Below are positions 17,133-26,369 of a stretch of DNA of 32,891 nt, in pieces. The position numbers and the translations under genes were made by a program. This stretch comes from Cytophagales bacterium (GTDB taxonomy: Bacteria; Bacteroidota; Bacteroidia; Cytophagales; 172606-1), in the NCBI GenBank assembly GCA_030448185.1, contig JAUJNL010000066.1:1-32891 (forward strand), written 5' to 3'. Every line of letters starts with the position of its first letter. Positions within the stretch are counted from its first letter, which is position 1. The notes below the pieces were generated by a model. The model made no database searches. It saw only the letters and a list, made by a program, of their open reading frames with translations, and was not told the DNA's origin.

Positions 17133-17221
17133 GATGTTGGAATGCGGATGTTGGATATAATGTAAAGTAAAACTCGTATATCTAACGTCTTGCTACTAAA
17201 ATCTAATGTCTTACTACTTAA
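17133..17221. repeat. Direct and inverted repeats between kinase and regulator
   Basis: Two 21-base units, 17180-17200 (ATCTAACGTCTTGCTACTA...) and 17201-17221 (ATCTAATGTCTTACTACTT...), match at 18 of 21 positions. The second covers the kinase stop codon. GATGTTGGA occurs twice at about 17133-17155 and can pair with the TCTAACGTC copies. This resembles the ATGTT-rich spacers elsewhere in the window. Confidence 0.6.
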
Positions 17222-18492
17222 TGGGCAGAAAGACGCTAAAAGTGCTGCCCCGGCCAGTTCACTTTCGAGCCGGGATGCCACCGCCGTGCACTTTTACCAT
17301 AGACCGTACATAGTGCAGGCCCAGTACAAAACCTTTACATCAAAGGTCGGGTGCCATCGGTGGGAACCTGCAAAATTTTTCGAATATTTTTTTCTGGTGT
17401 TCCACCGTGGATGCCAATCCATTGTCGGCCACCCGCAGGCAGATTCCATTCTTTTCCGTAAAGGTCCGAATCTGAATACAGGGCGGATCTCACATTGTAT
17501 TTCACGGCATTATCCAGTAGATTATAGAGTACGGCTGGTTAGGTGTAGCTGGTCGGCCTGCAGGGTAAAGGGAAATGCTTGCAAGTCAAAGTGAAACTGC
17601 CCGTGCCGGTCGGCCAGCGTTAACTGAAACGGTTCGGCGGCCCGCCGGATCAGTTCATGGAGATCTACCGCTTCCTTCTTTAGCTTTACTTCATCACGGT
17701 CCGCCGATGCCATCTGCAGCACCCGCTCTACGCCTTTCCGCAGCCGGTCGGCCTCATTGCCAATAATGGTTGCGTAATTCAGCAGCCGCTCGGGGAATGT
17801 ATAATACTTCCGGGGTGCCGGAGTACCTCCGAAGAAATGGCAATGGTAGAAATGGGCGTTTTGAATTCGTGCGTCATATTGTTAATGAAGTCATGCTGGA
17901 TTTCCGACAGCCTTCTCTGTTGCAGAATTACGAACAAGGTATAGGCAAAAAATACAATCACGACCAGTAAAACGCCGGACGAAAACCACCAGAATCCCAT
18001 TTGCCCCAGAATGGCGGATTCCCGGTTGAAAAAGTAAATACCAAAGTAATAGTTATCCTGCCGCCACTGCGGAAAGAGTTTCTTCAGGTCGTTGGGTCCC
18101 GCTACGGCTCCGTCGAAGGAAATGTAATCCCCATACGTGGTATCCTTACTGGCGCAGTCGTAGATCATGTACCGGTAATTAAGCCGGATATCCCGTTTGC
18201 CCAGTTCGTTCTTCAGCAAGGCGCTCAGCAAATCATCATTAATGACGTCATTGACCATGACCACGTAGTAATTTCCCGATAGCCGCCGGACCGGATTGAC
18301 CAGATGGTAGGGATGATGGTTGTATTGCAAAATGGCTTTGGTTACTTCCCTTAGGGCATCGGTTACGTGCTGGTCAAATTCCTTCTCCCGGAAGTCGAAC
18401 GTCCGCTTGACCCAAAACAATTGGGTAATAACAATACCGAAGATCGATAATGTGGCCAGTACTACCACCAGCCGGATCGTATTCCGCTTCAA
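17214..18492 (-). pseudogene. Sensor histidine kinase, C-terminal half frameshifted
   Basis: The start ATG 18492 gives about 225 clean residues. TM1 is at 7-27 (RLVVVLATLSIFGIVITQLF), then an extracytoplasmic sensor region of about 135 residues, then TM2 at 167-190. The HisKA helix reads DFINNMTHEFKTPISTIAIS with His208 as phospho-acceptor. Around 17800 the frame slips. The remainder is readable in other frames: LRKGVERVLQMASADRDEVK, LHELIRRAAEPFQLTLADRH, NLLDNAVKYN (N box), a damaged G1 region near 17400, GLHYVRSMVKVHGGG, and STFSVFLPIK before the stop at 17214. No HAMP domain is seen. The partner regulator lies 98 bp downstream. The signal sensed is unknown. Confidence 0.83.
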
Positions 18493-18649
18493 TGCGAAGG
18501 AAGTTTGGGTGATTGTCTGATAAAGGTAAGGGATAAACCGCCGCCGCGGGAAAGTTTAACAACTCATTAACAATCATTGGGAAATCATTAACGCCGGGAT
18601 TGCAATCCCTTTTTCACCTTTGTTCCGTTCAATTTAAACCCCAGTTAAT

Positions 18650-19063
18650 ATGAAAAAGCTACTATTTCTTTCCGGATTCCTGTTAATGACTAACCTGGCT
18701 GCCACTGCGCAGTCAGTAGCCGTTGCTTCCACCGTCAGTGCACCAACCAGAGCCGCCGCGGTATTTGCCTGGAATCAGTCCTCCCATCATTTCGGCAGCA
18801 TTCCCCAGGGCAAGCCGGTTTCTACGACTTTCCGGTTCACGAACACCGGAAGCGTGCCCTTGATTATCAGCCAGGTGCAAGGTTCCTGCGGCTGCACGGC
18901 TACTGAATATAGCAGAGAGCCCATTGCTCCCGGAAAAATGGGCTACGTTAAGGCTACCTATCAGGCAGCCACGGCGGGACCTTTTCATAAAACAGTTACG
19001 ATTACCGCTAATACCGGTAGCCCGGTGCAACTATCCATTACGGGCGAAGTGAAGTCCGAATAA
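18650..19063 (+). CDS. DUF1573 domain-containing secreted protein
   Basis: A protein of 137 residues. A signal peptide (MKKLLFLSGFLLMTNLAATA, cleavage near AQS) is followed by one DUF1573 domain from about residue 38: HHFGSIPQGKPVSTTFRFTN, then the hallmark GSCGCT at 78-83, and PIAPGKMGYVKATYQA. These are immunoglobulin-like periplasmic or surface proteins, frequent in Bacteroidota; their molecular role is not established. The gene is transcribed away from the histidine kinase, with 157 bp between the two starts. The kinase and regulator may therefore share a control region with it, which is an inference from position only. Confidence 0.9.
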   Translation: MKKLLFLSGFLLMTNLAATAQSVAVASTVSAPTRAAAVFAWNQSSHHFGSIPQGKPVSTTFRFTNTGSVPLIISQVQGSCGCTATEYSREPIAPGKMGYVKATYQAATAGPFHKTVTITANTGSPVQLSITGEVKSE

Positions 19064-20230
19064 GCGGACAACAACGCTTACCGACTGACCCCGCCAGGTG
19101 CTGTAAATCTTGCGTGGTTATTGCCACTAATTCAAGAATGCTAATATTATTGGCTCCGAAAGTAGCGAAACTGGAAGCAATTGTCGGGTTGGCAGCGTAG
19201 ACCAGTTATTCATCATTTAAACAGCTTCATAAAGTGGGCGTAGACCTGCTTGGTGAAGCTGTTGACGTTTTGGCGGTTCCTATGGCAGTACTTTACTTAA
19301 AAAGAATGCCACACCTGCGGCCGAAAGTGAGTAGTATTGATGATTTAGCGCCGAGGGAAACCGGATAAATTACTGCAAGAGGCAAAACTGATTCCTGTTC
19401 CCGTTGGTGTATGGTTTTAGCTGCTTTTAAAGCAGAAGGGCTTAGTAAAAATTATTGGACAGTGGCCTGTTTACGTGGTACTTGCAGGAAGTAAAGCCGC
19501 ATAGGGAACAAGAGAGCTGAAGTAGGATACTTCTTGGTTTTATAATAGTTTTCCCTGACTCATTTTCTTGGTAGCTGGCTGCCTCATTATAGTTAAAGTT
19601 AAAGACTGCATGAGTATAATCCTAATTATAGCGTGAGCTATCACGTAAACCCTCCTGAATGAATATAAAAAAGTAACCTTCTTACTTATTGTAATCGCGT
19701 AAGTTTTTTATGAAATATGAAGCTTTTAAGCCTAGTAAGAGTGTACCTCAGCCGCAAAATATTCTTTTCCGGCCAGGCAAATCTCAGCTATGTACTGACT
19801 TATACGGGTAAATAACAGTTCTGTTGCGTGTAAGCTTACACTAGACTTTTCTTCGCAAATAAGTGAATAAATCACGCTTTTATTCCAGTGCTCAGCCTGA
19901 TCACTGCCGGCCCGTTCCCACTATTTTTTGGTCTGCGACCGAATTTAATTTGCCTGCCTGACGCAAGTCCCATTAGGGTGTTTGTGTACGTGCCTTTTTT
20001 ATAAACTTTACCCGTTGGTAAACTTCAACTTGTTAATAATTTAGTCCCACTGAAGAAAGTAAATATGTATAATCTTAAAAAAGTCCAAATATGAAAACAG
20101 AAAGATACAGCTAATACCCACCCATGATGCACCTGTCTAGGAAAGGGATGATTACACTGCGGGGCGATTATACCAAACTCCCCCGGATTTCAGGTTCAGT
20201 TACTTCAAAACAAATACCAATACCACAGCT
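19064..20230. other. Gene-poor stretch, possibly degenerate coding remnants
   Basis: No intact gene is found in 1167 bp. Plus-strand pieces such as LHKVGVDLLGEAVDVLAVP and LAAFKAEGLSKNYWTVACLR (19220-19500) look protein-like but are interrupted by stops and match no family I can name. On the minus strand an open frame of about 55 codons, ending YIAEICLAGKEYFAAEVHSY with a stop at 19732-19734, has no ATG. The rest is AT-rich leader for the glycosidase gene. It may be decayed coding sequence; no product can be supported. Confidence 0.4.
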
Positions 20231-23200
20231 ATGGAACACAATACTATATTAATGGCGATGAAAGATCGCCAAAGGGAATTTTTATGTATGATTTATACTG
20301 TTTTCCTGCTGCTTCATTCAACTTTATCTTCATCAACTACTTATATATCTCCAACGGTAGATGGAAGCGGGCTGAGAAATGCAGGTAGTACAGTAAATTC
20401 CGGAACGCTACCGGGCAATAGCAATAAATCAGTTTCACTGAACCGGCTGGTCGATCTAGCTGCCCCTGTTGACCGGATTACCCGGTTTGCTCCTAAGTCT
20501 TGGCGGCGTATCAGAGTATCCGCCGACAAAAGGCATTTTGAATACGAGGATGGTTCTCCTTTCTTTTACCTCGGTGACACTGCCTGGGAGTTATTTCACC
20601 GGTTGAATCGCGAAGAAGCGGATTTGTATCTGGAGAACCGAGCCAGCAAAGGGTTTACGGTGATACAGGCCGTGGCGCTGGCAGAATTAGACGGACTTAA
20701 CACTCCTAACGCTTACGGGCATAAGCCCCTGCATAACAATAACCCCGCTACTCCTAATGATGCGTACTTTCAGCATGTTGACTATATCGTGAACAAGGCC
20801 GAATCATTGGGAATGTATGTAGGAATGCTACCTACCTGGGGTGATAAGTTTCTCAGGCTGGCACACGGTGTCGGACCGGAAGTGTTTACGCCAGATAATG
20901 CCCGTGCTTTTGGCAGCTGGATCGGTAACCGTTACAAAGACAAGCCGGTTATCTGGATACTTGGTGGTGACCGGATGCCTGAAAATAGCACGCACTTGGC
21001 TATTATCCGGGCAATGGCTGAAGGAATCCGCAGCGCCATCGGAAATGGACAATTAATCACCTACCACCCGGCCGGGCCAAGTATGCGGGGGACTACCGAC
21101 ATTGACCGGGGTTCTTCTACCTATTTTCACAACGACTCCTGGCTTGACTTTAACATGTTCCAGTCGGGGCACAGTGCCTATGATGTCGCTGCCTATAAGT
21201 GGGTAGGCCACGACCGCAGCCTCAACCCGGCCAAGCCCGTGCTCGATGCCGAATCACGTTACGAAGATCATCCGGTCGACTGGAATCCAGTTCACGGTTG
21301 GTTTAACGATTATGATGTGCGGCAGGGAGCCTACTGGGCCGTGATGGCTGGTGCTGCCGGGCACACCTACGGCGATCATAACATCTGGCAAATGTGGCAG
21401 CCGGGCCGGAATGGCATTTCTGCTGCCCGTACTCCCTGGAAGCAGGCCCTTGACCATCAAGGTGCCTGGCATATGGGCCATATGAAAGACCTCTTTCTGT
21501 CCAGACCCTGGCTTGACCTGAATCCCGACCAGTCACTGATAGCCTCCGGACAGGGCAATGGGGAAAGCTATGTAACCGCAGCCAAGGGGAAAGACTATGC
21601 CATGTATTACATTCCTACCGGAAATAACCTGACCGTGAACCTGGGTAAATTCTCCGGTAACACCGTAAAAGGTTGGTGGTTTAATCCGCGTAATAAAGAA
21701 GTAACGGAGATTGGCACTTTTCCTAACAGTGGGACCAAAGCTTTTGACGCACCCGGTGCGAATGGCAGAGGCAATGATTGGGTGTTGGTGCTGGACGACG
21801 AGTCGAAGCATTATCCGGCGCCGGGCCACGGGGAGGTAATCGTTTCATTACCTCCGGCTAATCAAGCGCCTGCCGTAAGCATTACGGCTCCCGGCAATAA
21901 CAGCAGTTTTGCGGCGGGCAGTACCATCAATCTGCAGGTAAACGCTTCGGATAACGATGGTGCTGTTACTAGAGTTGAATTCTTTGCCGGACAAACCAGA
22001 ATCGGCGAATCTTCCCAAAGTCCATTCAGCTTCCAGTGGAAAGACGTTCCACAGGGCAGCCATTCGTTGACGGCAAAGGCTACGGACAATCATGGCGCCA
22101 CGGCTACTTCTGCCGGCGTAAGCGTCCAGATTAACGGGACGACACCGCCTCCGGCTCAGGAAGATGAAAAGAATTTCTACCGGGCTATTAACCTCAACGG
22201 GTCGGCCGTCACCATCGACGGAAACCGCTGGGATGGCAGCAATGCCGCCAATTATTCCTACAGTGGTCTTTCTTTTACCGACAATAGTGTGGCCCTGAAG
22301 CCGGCTACCGACGCCAGCCGTACGGCCATGATCCGGTCATCCGTATACGCCAATGGCAGCCTGAGAGTAAGTTTGACTTCTGTTCCCTCCGCTAATTATG
22401 AAGTGTACCTGTACGTGTGGGAAGATAATGATGCCGAGACTTTTAGCATAAGCCTGGAAGGAAAAGTAGTAAAAGCCAATCATAACAGCGGTGCAGCCGG
22501 TACCTGGACTAAACTCGGACCCTATCCTGTATCTGTTGAAGATGGAAATATTGAACTTACTACCACTGGTGGTCATGCCAACATTTCGGGAATTGAGGTC
22601 TGGGGAACGGGGAATAGCACCGAGCCGGCAAATCCTAATCCGCCGGTAGTTTCTCCGGGAACGGATCCAAATCCTCTATTCTCCGGTTACTATAAACTGA
22701 TTGCCAAGCACAGTGGCAAAGCTTTGGATGTACAATTGGCTTCTTCGGCCAGCGGGGCAAATGTCGAACAGTGGGAGTACTATGGCGGCGTTAATCAGAT
22801 CTGGCACGTGATAAGTACCGGAGACGGTTACTATAAACTGATTGCCAAGCACAGCGGTAAAGCTTTGGATGTAACCCTGTCCGGCACAGCCAACGGAGTC
22901 AATATCCAGCAATGGGTTGACAACGGCACCGATGCCCAGAAGTGGAAGATTGAACCAGTAGGAGACGGATACTATAAGCTGACTGCCAAATGCAGCAGTA
23001 AAGCTTTGGAAGTATATGATGGTTTAAAAACCAATGGTGCTAATATTATTCAGTGGCAATACGTAGGCATCGACCATCAGAAGTGGAAACTGGAGTCTGT
23101 TTCTGGAAATGGATCGGATGCGGCAGCGGGTCGTGTTGTAGTGATACCTTCAGTGGTCAAGGTTCATCCGAATCCAGCTGCTTCGGTGGTAACGCTTAAC

Positions 23201-23392
23201 TTCGAATGGCAGACTAACGAAGATGTACGGATTGTGATCACGAATGCAACCGGCGTCGAGTTTCATAATACAGTGAAAACAGTAGCTTCCGGCGAGAATA
23301 CTGCTGACATTAATGTAAATCATCTGCCGGTCGGCATCTATTTTATTAACATAGGGAATCAGGTTTCCGAAAAACTGATCATCAGCCGATAA
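20231..23392 (+). CDS. Secreted multidomain glycosidase (DUF4038/GH140-like) with lectin repeats and T9SS signal
   Basis: A protein of 1053 residues. A hydrophobic export signal lies at about 17-37. The catalytic DUF4038 TIM barrel spans about 95-430: FEYEDGSPFFYLGDTAWELF, ASKGFTVIQAV, WILGGDRMP (Asp247) and VLDAESRYED (Glu341), the last two being candidate catalytic acids. A C-terminal beta domain of the same enzyme extends to about 530. Then come a bacterial Ig-like domain (546-635), a carbohydrate-binding-like beta-sandwich (648-794), three ricin-type lectin repeats starting YYKLIAKHSGKALDV (819, 867, 914), and a type IX sorting domain (about 975-1053, HPNPA to EKLIISR). GH140 members cleave apiose-containing side chains of rhamnogalacturonan II; the substrate here is inferred. 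It is likely cell-surface or secreted and appears monocistronic. Confidence 0.88.
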   Translation: MEHNTILMAMKDRQREFLCMIYTVFLLLHSTLSSSTTYISPTVDGSGLRNAGSTVNSGTLPGNSNKSVSLNRLVDLAAPVDRITRFAPKSWRRIRVSADKRHFEYEDGSPFFYLGDTAWELFHRLNREEADLYLENRASKGFTVIQAVALAELDGLNTPNAYGHKPLHNNNPATPNDAYFQHVDYIVNKAESLGMYVGMLPTWGDKFLRLAHGVGPEVFTPDNARAFGSWIGNRYKDKPVIWILGGDRMPENSTHLAIIRAMAEGIRSAIGNGQLITYHPAGPSMRGTTDIDRGSSTYFHNDSWLDFNMFQSGHSAYDVAAYKWVGHDRSLNPAKPVLDAESRYEDHPVDWNPVHGWFNDYDVRQGAYWAVMAGAAGHTYGDHNIWQMWQPGRNGISAARTPWKQALDHQGAWHMGHMKDLFLSRPWLDLNPDQSLIASGQGNGESYVTAAKGKDYAMYYIPTGNNLTVNLGKFSGNTVKGWWFNPRNKEVTEIGTFPNSGTKAFDAPGANGRGNDWVLVLDDESKHYPAPGHGEVIVSLPPANQAPAVSITAPGNNSSFAAGSTINLQVNASDNDGAVTRVEFFAGQTRIGESSQSPFSFQWKDVPQGSHSLTAKATDNHGATATSAGVSVQINGTTPPPAQEDEKNFYRAINLNGSAVTIDGNRWDGSNAANYSYSGLSFTDNSVALKPATDASRTAMIRSSVYANGSLRVSLTSVPSANYEVYLYVWEDNDAETFSISLEGKVVKANHNSGAAGTWTKLGPYPVSVEDGNIELTTTGGHANISGIEVWGTGNSTEPANPNPPVVSPGTDPNPLFSGYYKLIAKHSGKALDVQLASSASGANVEQWEYYGGVNQIWHVISTGDGYYKLIAKHSGKALDVTLSGTANGVNIQQWVDNGTDAQKWKIEPVGDGYYKLTAKCSSKALEVYDGLKTNGANIIQWQYVGIDHQKWKLESVSGNGSDAAAGRVVVIPSVVKVHPNPAASVVTLNFEWQTNEDVRIVITNATGVEFHNTVKTVASGENTADINVNHLPVGIYFINIGNQVSEKLIISR

Positions 23393-23407
23393 CGATTGGT
23401 TGCTACA

Positions 23408-23440
23408 AAAAAGCAGGCTTCCCTGGGAAGCCTGCTTTTT
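23408..23440 (+). terminator. Intrinsic terminator after the glycosidase gene
   Basis: AAAAAGCAGGCTTCC (23408-23422) and GGAAGCCTGCTTTTT (23426-23440) form a perfect 15-bp stem with a three-base loop, ending in a T run, 16 bp after the stop codon. The A/T symmetry means it can also serve the opposite strand. Confidence 0.85.
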
Positions 23441-23520
23441 ATTTACGGCCCGACGTCAAATAGAAACCATCTGGTTGTACGGCTTCTGATTAACGCCTGA
23501 CCCAAAATAGTTGTATTGGG

Positions 23521-23706
23521 CTATTCTAAAGTCAACCATTCCTTTAATTCATCAACCCGATCAAATTTCTTCCCGGAGTCCGGACCGTTTACCACTATCG
23601 TGGCGACCCCACTCCGCAGCATGCTTTCACAAATCTCAAGATAAGCCTCCTGCTCCTTAGGGTCCATTAATACAAATGCCTGGTAATCAAATTCGTATCC
23701 TTTCAT
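23521..23706 (-). CDS. Small hypothetical protein, 61 residues
   Basis: The sequence MKGYEFDYQAFVLMDPKEQE...VDELKEWLTLE is acidic and soluble, with helix-forming ends and a central IVVNGPDSGKK. It has no signal peptide or membrane segment and no family is recognised. It lies downstream of another small minus-strand ORF (23809-24117) and could share its transcript. Natural amino-acid composition and a good start support it moderately. Confidence 0.5.
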   Translation of the reverse strand: MKGYEFDYQAFVLMDPKEQEAYLEICESMLRSGVATIVVNGPDSGKKFDRVDELKEWLTLE

Positions 23707-23808
23707 CTGTTACGGCTTTTATGATTTACTTCACGCGTTTCTTTAGGTGGGAGCAAAGTAATTTGTCTGCTAAAGCTCCCGTTTTTACGAATGCGGTTGG
23801 CAGCTGGA

Positions 23809-24117
23809 TCAGCCGGTAGCCGCATCAGCATCTCCCTGAGGCCCTCCGGCATCCGCTCCGGTATTATTGACCAGGTCTCCGGCCGCGTTAGCGGGGCCGG
23901 CCGAAGCTTTATCTTTAAGTTCGGCATCGGTTACAGCTTCCGGAGTAATGCTCTGGTCCGTACTGATGACCCGTTTGGCGACATCAGCGGTAAAAATGGA
24001 ACCTTCTGCACTGGTTTCTTCTGCGCCAGCCGGGGGACTACTTTCGGCTGGTGGTTTCTGACCCGTTTGTTCGTTTTGGGGCTCCTGCGCCTTATCATTC
24101 ACATCAGTAGTTGTCAT
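23809..24117 (-). CDS. Small disordered acidic protein, about 102 residues
   Basis: The preferred start is ATG 24117 (MTTTDVNDKAQEPQNEQTGQ); an upstream ATG at 24186 would add 23 residues that look unlike the rest. The protein is rich in Ala, Pro, Glu, Asp, Gly and Thr (KPPAESSPPAGAEE) with one possibly structured stretch, SIFTADVAKRVISTDQSITP. The tail is GADAGGPQGDADAATG. It has no signal and no known family. It is probably intrinsically disordered. A plus-strand frame overlaps it but lacks protein-like character. Confidence 0.5.
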   Translation of the reverse strand: MTTTDVNDKAQEPQNEQTGQKPPAESSPPAGAEETSAEGSIFTADVAKRVISTDQSITPEAVTDAELKDKASAGPANAAGDLVNNTGADAGGPQGDADAATG

Positions 24118-24325
24118 AGTATTATTTTTAAATTTAACCAAATACGGATTGCCCAACCGGGAATACGTATCCCTGGCTGCAATCACGCTTTAAACTGGAA
24201 ACCTTATGTACGGAGATGGGCAGAAAATGAATGAGAAAGGCGAAAATTTTACCAATTGAGTCGGGGAAGAGCTTTTAGTAAGTTGATTTTGGTTAATTCT
24301 TAATAGGTTTACCGCTACAAAACCT

Positions 24326-25051
24326 ATGCGCGTTCACATTGGTACTTCAGGCTGGAGCTACGACCATTGGCATGGCGTTCTGTATCCGCATGGCATACCT
24401 CCCTGGGAGCGGCTCGGATACTACGTGCAGCAGTTTGGAACGGTTGAATTAAACAGCAGTTTTTACCGCTGGCCTACTCATGCTGGTTTTAAAAGCTGGC
24501 AGCGCCGCCTGCCACACGGGTTTTTGCTCAGTGTGAAGGCGCCCCGCGGACTTACCCACGCCAAGTGTTTGTATGCCCCCGAACGGTGGATGGCCCGGAT
24601 CCGGAATTGCTGGCATGAGTTAGGTGATAAGCGGGCCGTGTTACTGATGCAGCTTTCGCCTAAGTTTGCCTGTGATTATGACCGCTTAGCCTATTTCTTA
24701 GCCCAGGTTCCGCCCTGGATCCGGGTAAGTGTAGAGTTCCGGCACCCAAGCTGGCACCACGACGGCGTTTTTTCCCTGCTGGAGAATTTTCAGGCGGCGT
24801 ATTGCATTATGAGTGGGGCTCATTTGCCTTGTATCCTGCGGACTACGGCGCCTTTCGTGTACGTGAGAATGCACGGCCCTGACCAGCAGTTTCTGTACGG
24901 AGGCTCTTATCCCGATAATGACCTGCGCTGGTGGGCGGACCGCATCCGGGAGTGGGAAGGGATGGGTAAAGAGGTATTTGTCTATTTTAACAACGATGGC
25001 GGCGGCAATGCCGTCCGCAATGCCCAGTCGCTTAGAAGTATATTAGGATAA
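24326..25051 (+). CDS. DUF72 (YecE-like) domain protein
   Basis: A protein of 241 residues, typical for the family. The signature IGTSGWSYDHWHGVLYP opens it (residues 4-20), followed by FGTVELNSSFYRWPT, FLLSVKAPRGLTH, AVLLMQLSPKF, VSVEFRHPSWH, VYVRMHGPD and VFVYFNNDGGGNAVRNA. DUF72 proteins adopt a TIM-barrel fold; their activity is not established. The gene is on its own and converges with the pseudouridine synthase gene across a repeat-filled gap of 566 bp. Confidence 0.92.
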   Translation: MRVHIGTSGWSYDHWHGVLYPHGIPPWERLGYYVQQFGTVELNSSFYRWPTHAGFKSWQRRLPHGFLLSVKAPRGLTHAKCLYAPERWMARIRNCWHELGDKRAVLLMQLSPKFACDYDRLAYFLAQVPPWIRVSVEFRHPSWHHDGVFSLLENFQAAYCIMSGAHLPCILRTTAPFVYVRMHGPDQQFLYGGSYPDNDLRWWADRIREWEGMGKEVFVYFNNDGGGNAVRNAQSLRSILG

Positions 25052-25094
25052 GGGCGCTTGCACAAAGTCCCTAAATCTGTGGTTGTTCCGCATT

Positions 25095-25230
25095 TAGCTT
25101 CGCTGAGATAGTTGCCATGCGGAGCGAAGGAAAAGCGCATTTTAAATGCGCCGTTCGACCATCCGCATTGTAAATGCGGATGAACGCCTGATGAACGCCT
25201 GAAGCTAAATGCGGATGAACACCTGAAATT
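25095..25230. repeat. Cluster of CCGCATT/AATGCGG palindromes
   Basis: ATCCGCATTGTAAATGCGGA (from 25161) is a palindrome. AAATGCGGATGAAC(G/A)CCTGA occurs twice in direct orientation (about 25172 and 25207). TTTAGCTTCGCTGA (25095 onward) and GCGCATTTTAAATGCGC (25136-25152) add to the cluster. The same palindrome followed by ACACCTG, and AGCGAAGCTAA, recur in the element at 28209-28484. Confidence 0.65.
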
Positions 25231-25330
25231 GGTCATCCACTTATTAAAGGGTTAAAGTAGTACTAAGTAACCGAGCTCCTGCGAAACGCTCCATTTTTGC
25301 CAAACGCTCCGTTTTCATTGAGTACCCGGG

Positions 25331-25438
25331 CAACTGGATTACGTAGGCTTGGGCGGATCAGCTAACATCGGGGAGGAATGCGCCATGTTTGAAGCTATTA
25401 ATGGTTCGGCTCCCGAAATTGCTGGAATTCACTTTTAA
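25331..25438 (+). pseudogene. Relic of an isocitrate dehydrogenase gene
   Basis: The frame reads QLDYVGLGGSANIGEECAMF and continues EAINGSAPEIAGIHF before a stop. NAD(P)-dependent isocitrate dehydrogenases carry SANIG..CAMFEAIHGSAPDIAG at this place, so the match is specific. Only about 35 residues remain: upstream sequence does not continue the frame, and downstream the expected NIANPSG is replaced. Asn stands in place of the usual His in EAIHGSAP. It is a fragment, not a gene. The rest of the gap to 25617 shows no gene. Confidence 0.7.
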
Positions 25439-25617
25439 CGGAAAGCCCGGCTTTTCACCGGGGCAGGCCAATAAACTGCAACGGACGCGCTGTAAGGCTT
25501 ACGAAAGTTGTGGCTCAGACGACTAATCACATAGGAGGTTTTACGTAGTTGGTCGTTTGAGCCTGCTTTTTGAAGTAACTGCCAGTAATCTATGCCAGAA
25601 GAAAGTATAAGAGATAA

Positions 25618-26211
25618 TTACTGGCTTACACCGGATTGGTAATCGAAATACGCAGGCAGATCAATTTCCTTCACCGCACCGGCTGGTAAATCACCAAGTT
25701 GTACGGGGCCGATGCGTACCCGGACCAACCGTAAGGTAGGAAAGCCGACGGCTGCCGTCATTTTCCGGACCTGCCGGAGTTTTCCCTCCGTCAAGGTGAT
25801 GGATACCCAACTGGTCGGACCGTGCCGGTCGTCCCGGATTCGGCGGCTACGGGGCCCAAATGGTGGAGGAGTTTCAAGCGGAAATGCGGTACAGGGTTGG
25901 GTTTGGTACTTCTCATTTCTCACACCGATTTCTACTCCGGCTTGCAACTGCCCAAGGGCCTCCTTGGTGATTAATCCATCTACCTGCGCATAGTATTCCT
26001 TCTCAATTTCGGTACTGCGGATATAATTACTCATTTTCCCATCCGTGGTAAGCAGCAACAGTCCTTCACTGTCTTCATCCAAACGGCCGATACACATGGT
26101 ACCTTCGGGGAAAGAATACAATTCCCCAAGAACCCGCTTCTTTTTGGTATCGGTTACAAACTGACTCAGATACCCGTCTGGTTTATGCAGGATAAAATGC
26201 TGGTGCGTCAT
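25618..26211 (-). CDS. Pseudouridine synthase, RsuA/RluE-like
   Basis: A protein of 197 residues. The catalytic motif is GRLDEDSEGLLLLT, with Asp45 as the expected nucleophile. HFILHKPDGYLSQF opens the domain, EKEYYAQVDG follows, and SITLTEGKLRQVRKMTAAVG is the conserved C-terminal motif of the RsuA/RluB/E/F group. There is no N-terminal S4 domain, as in RluE, which modifies one uridine in 23S rRNA. The exact target here is inferred only to be ribosomal RNA. It is transcribed divergently from the GH2 gene with 158 bp between the starts. Confidence 0.92.
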   Translation of the reverse strand: MTHQHFILHKPDGYLSQFVTDTKKKRVLGELYSFPEGTMCIGRLDEDSEGLLLLTTDGKMSNYIRSTEIEKEYYAQVDGLITKEALGQLQAGVEIGVRNEKYQTQPCTAFPLETPPPFGPRSRRIRDDRHGPTSWVSITLTEGKLRQVRKMTAAVGFPTLRLVRVRIGPVQLGDLPAGAVKEIDLPAYFDYQSGVSQ

Positions 26212-26369
26212 GAAGGAATCCGTATCTTATCTCCCGCAAGGTAATTCCGCCCTGCCATATGCGGGACCATACCGATCTGCTTTTGTGCAGTAAAAGCAAT
26301 ACTTATACTTATTTCCGAATCTTCCGTAAAATACGAGAATCTACTTAGGACCTAAATCTATTAACTGAT

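Noticed and set aside
23791..24234. Plus-strand ORF of 147 residues
   Set aside because: It is opposite the small acidic minus-strand ORF and contains an erratic composition with no recognisable domain.
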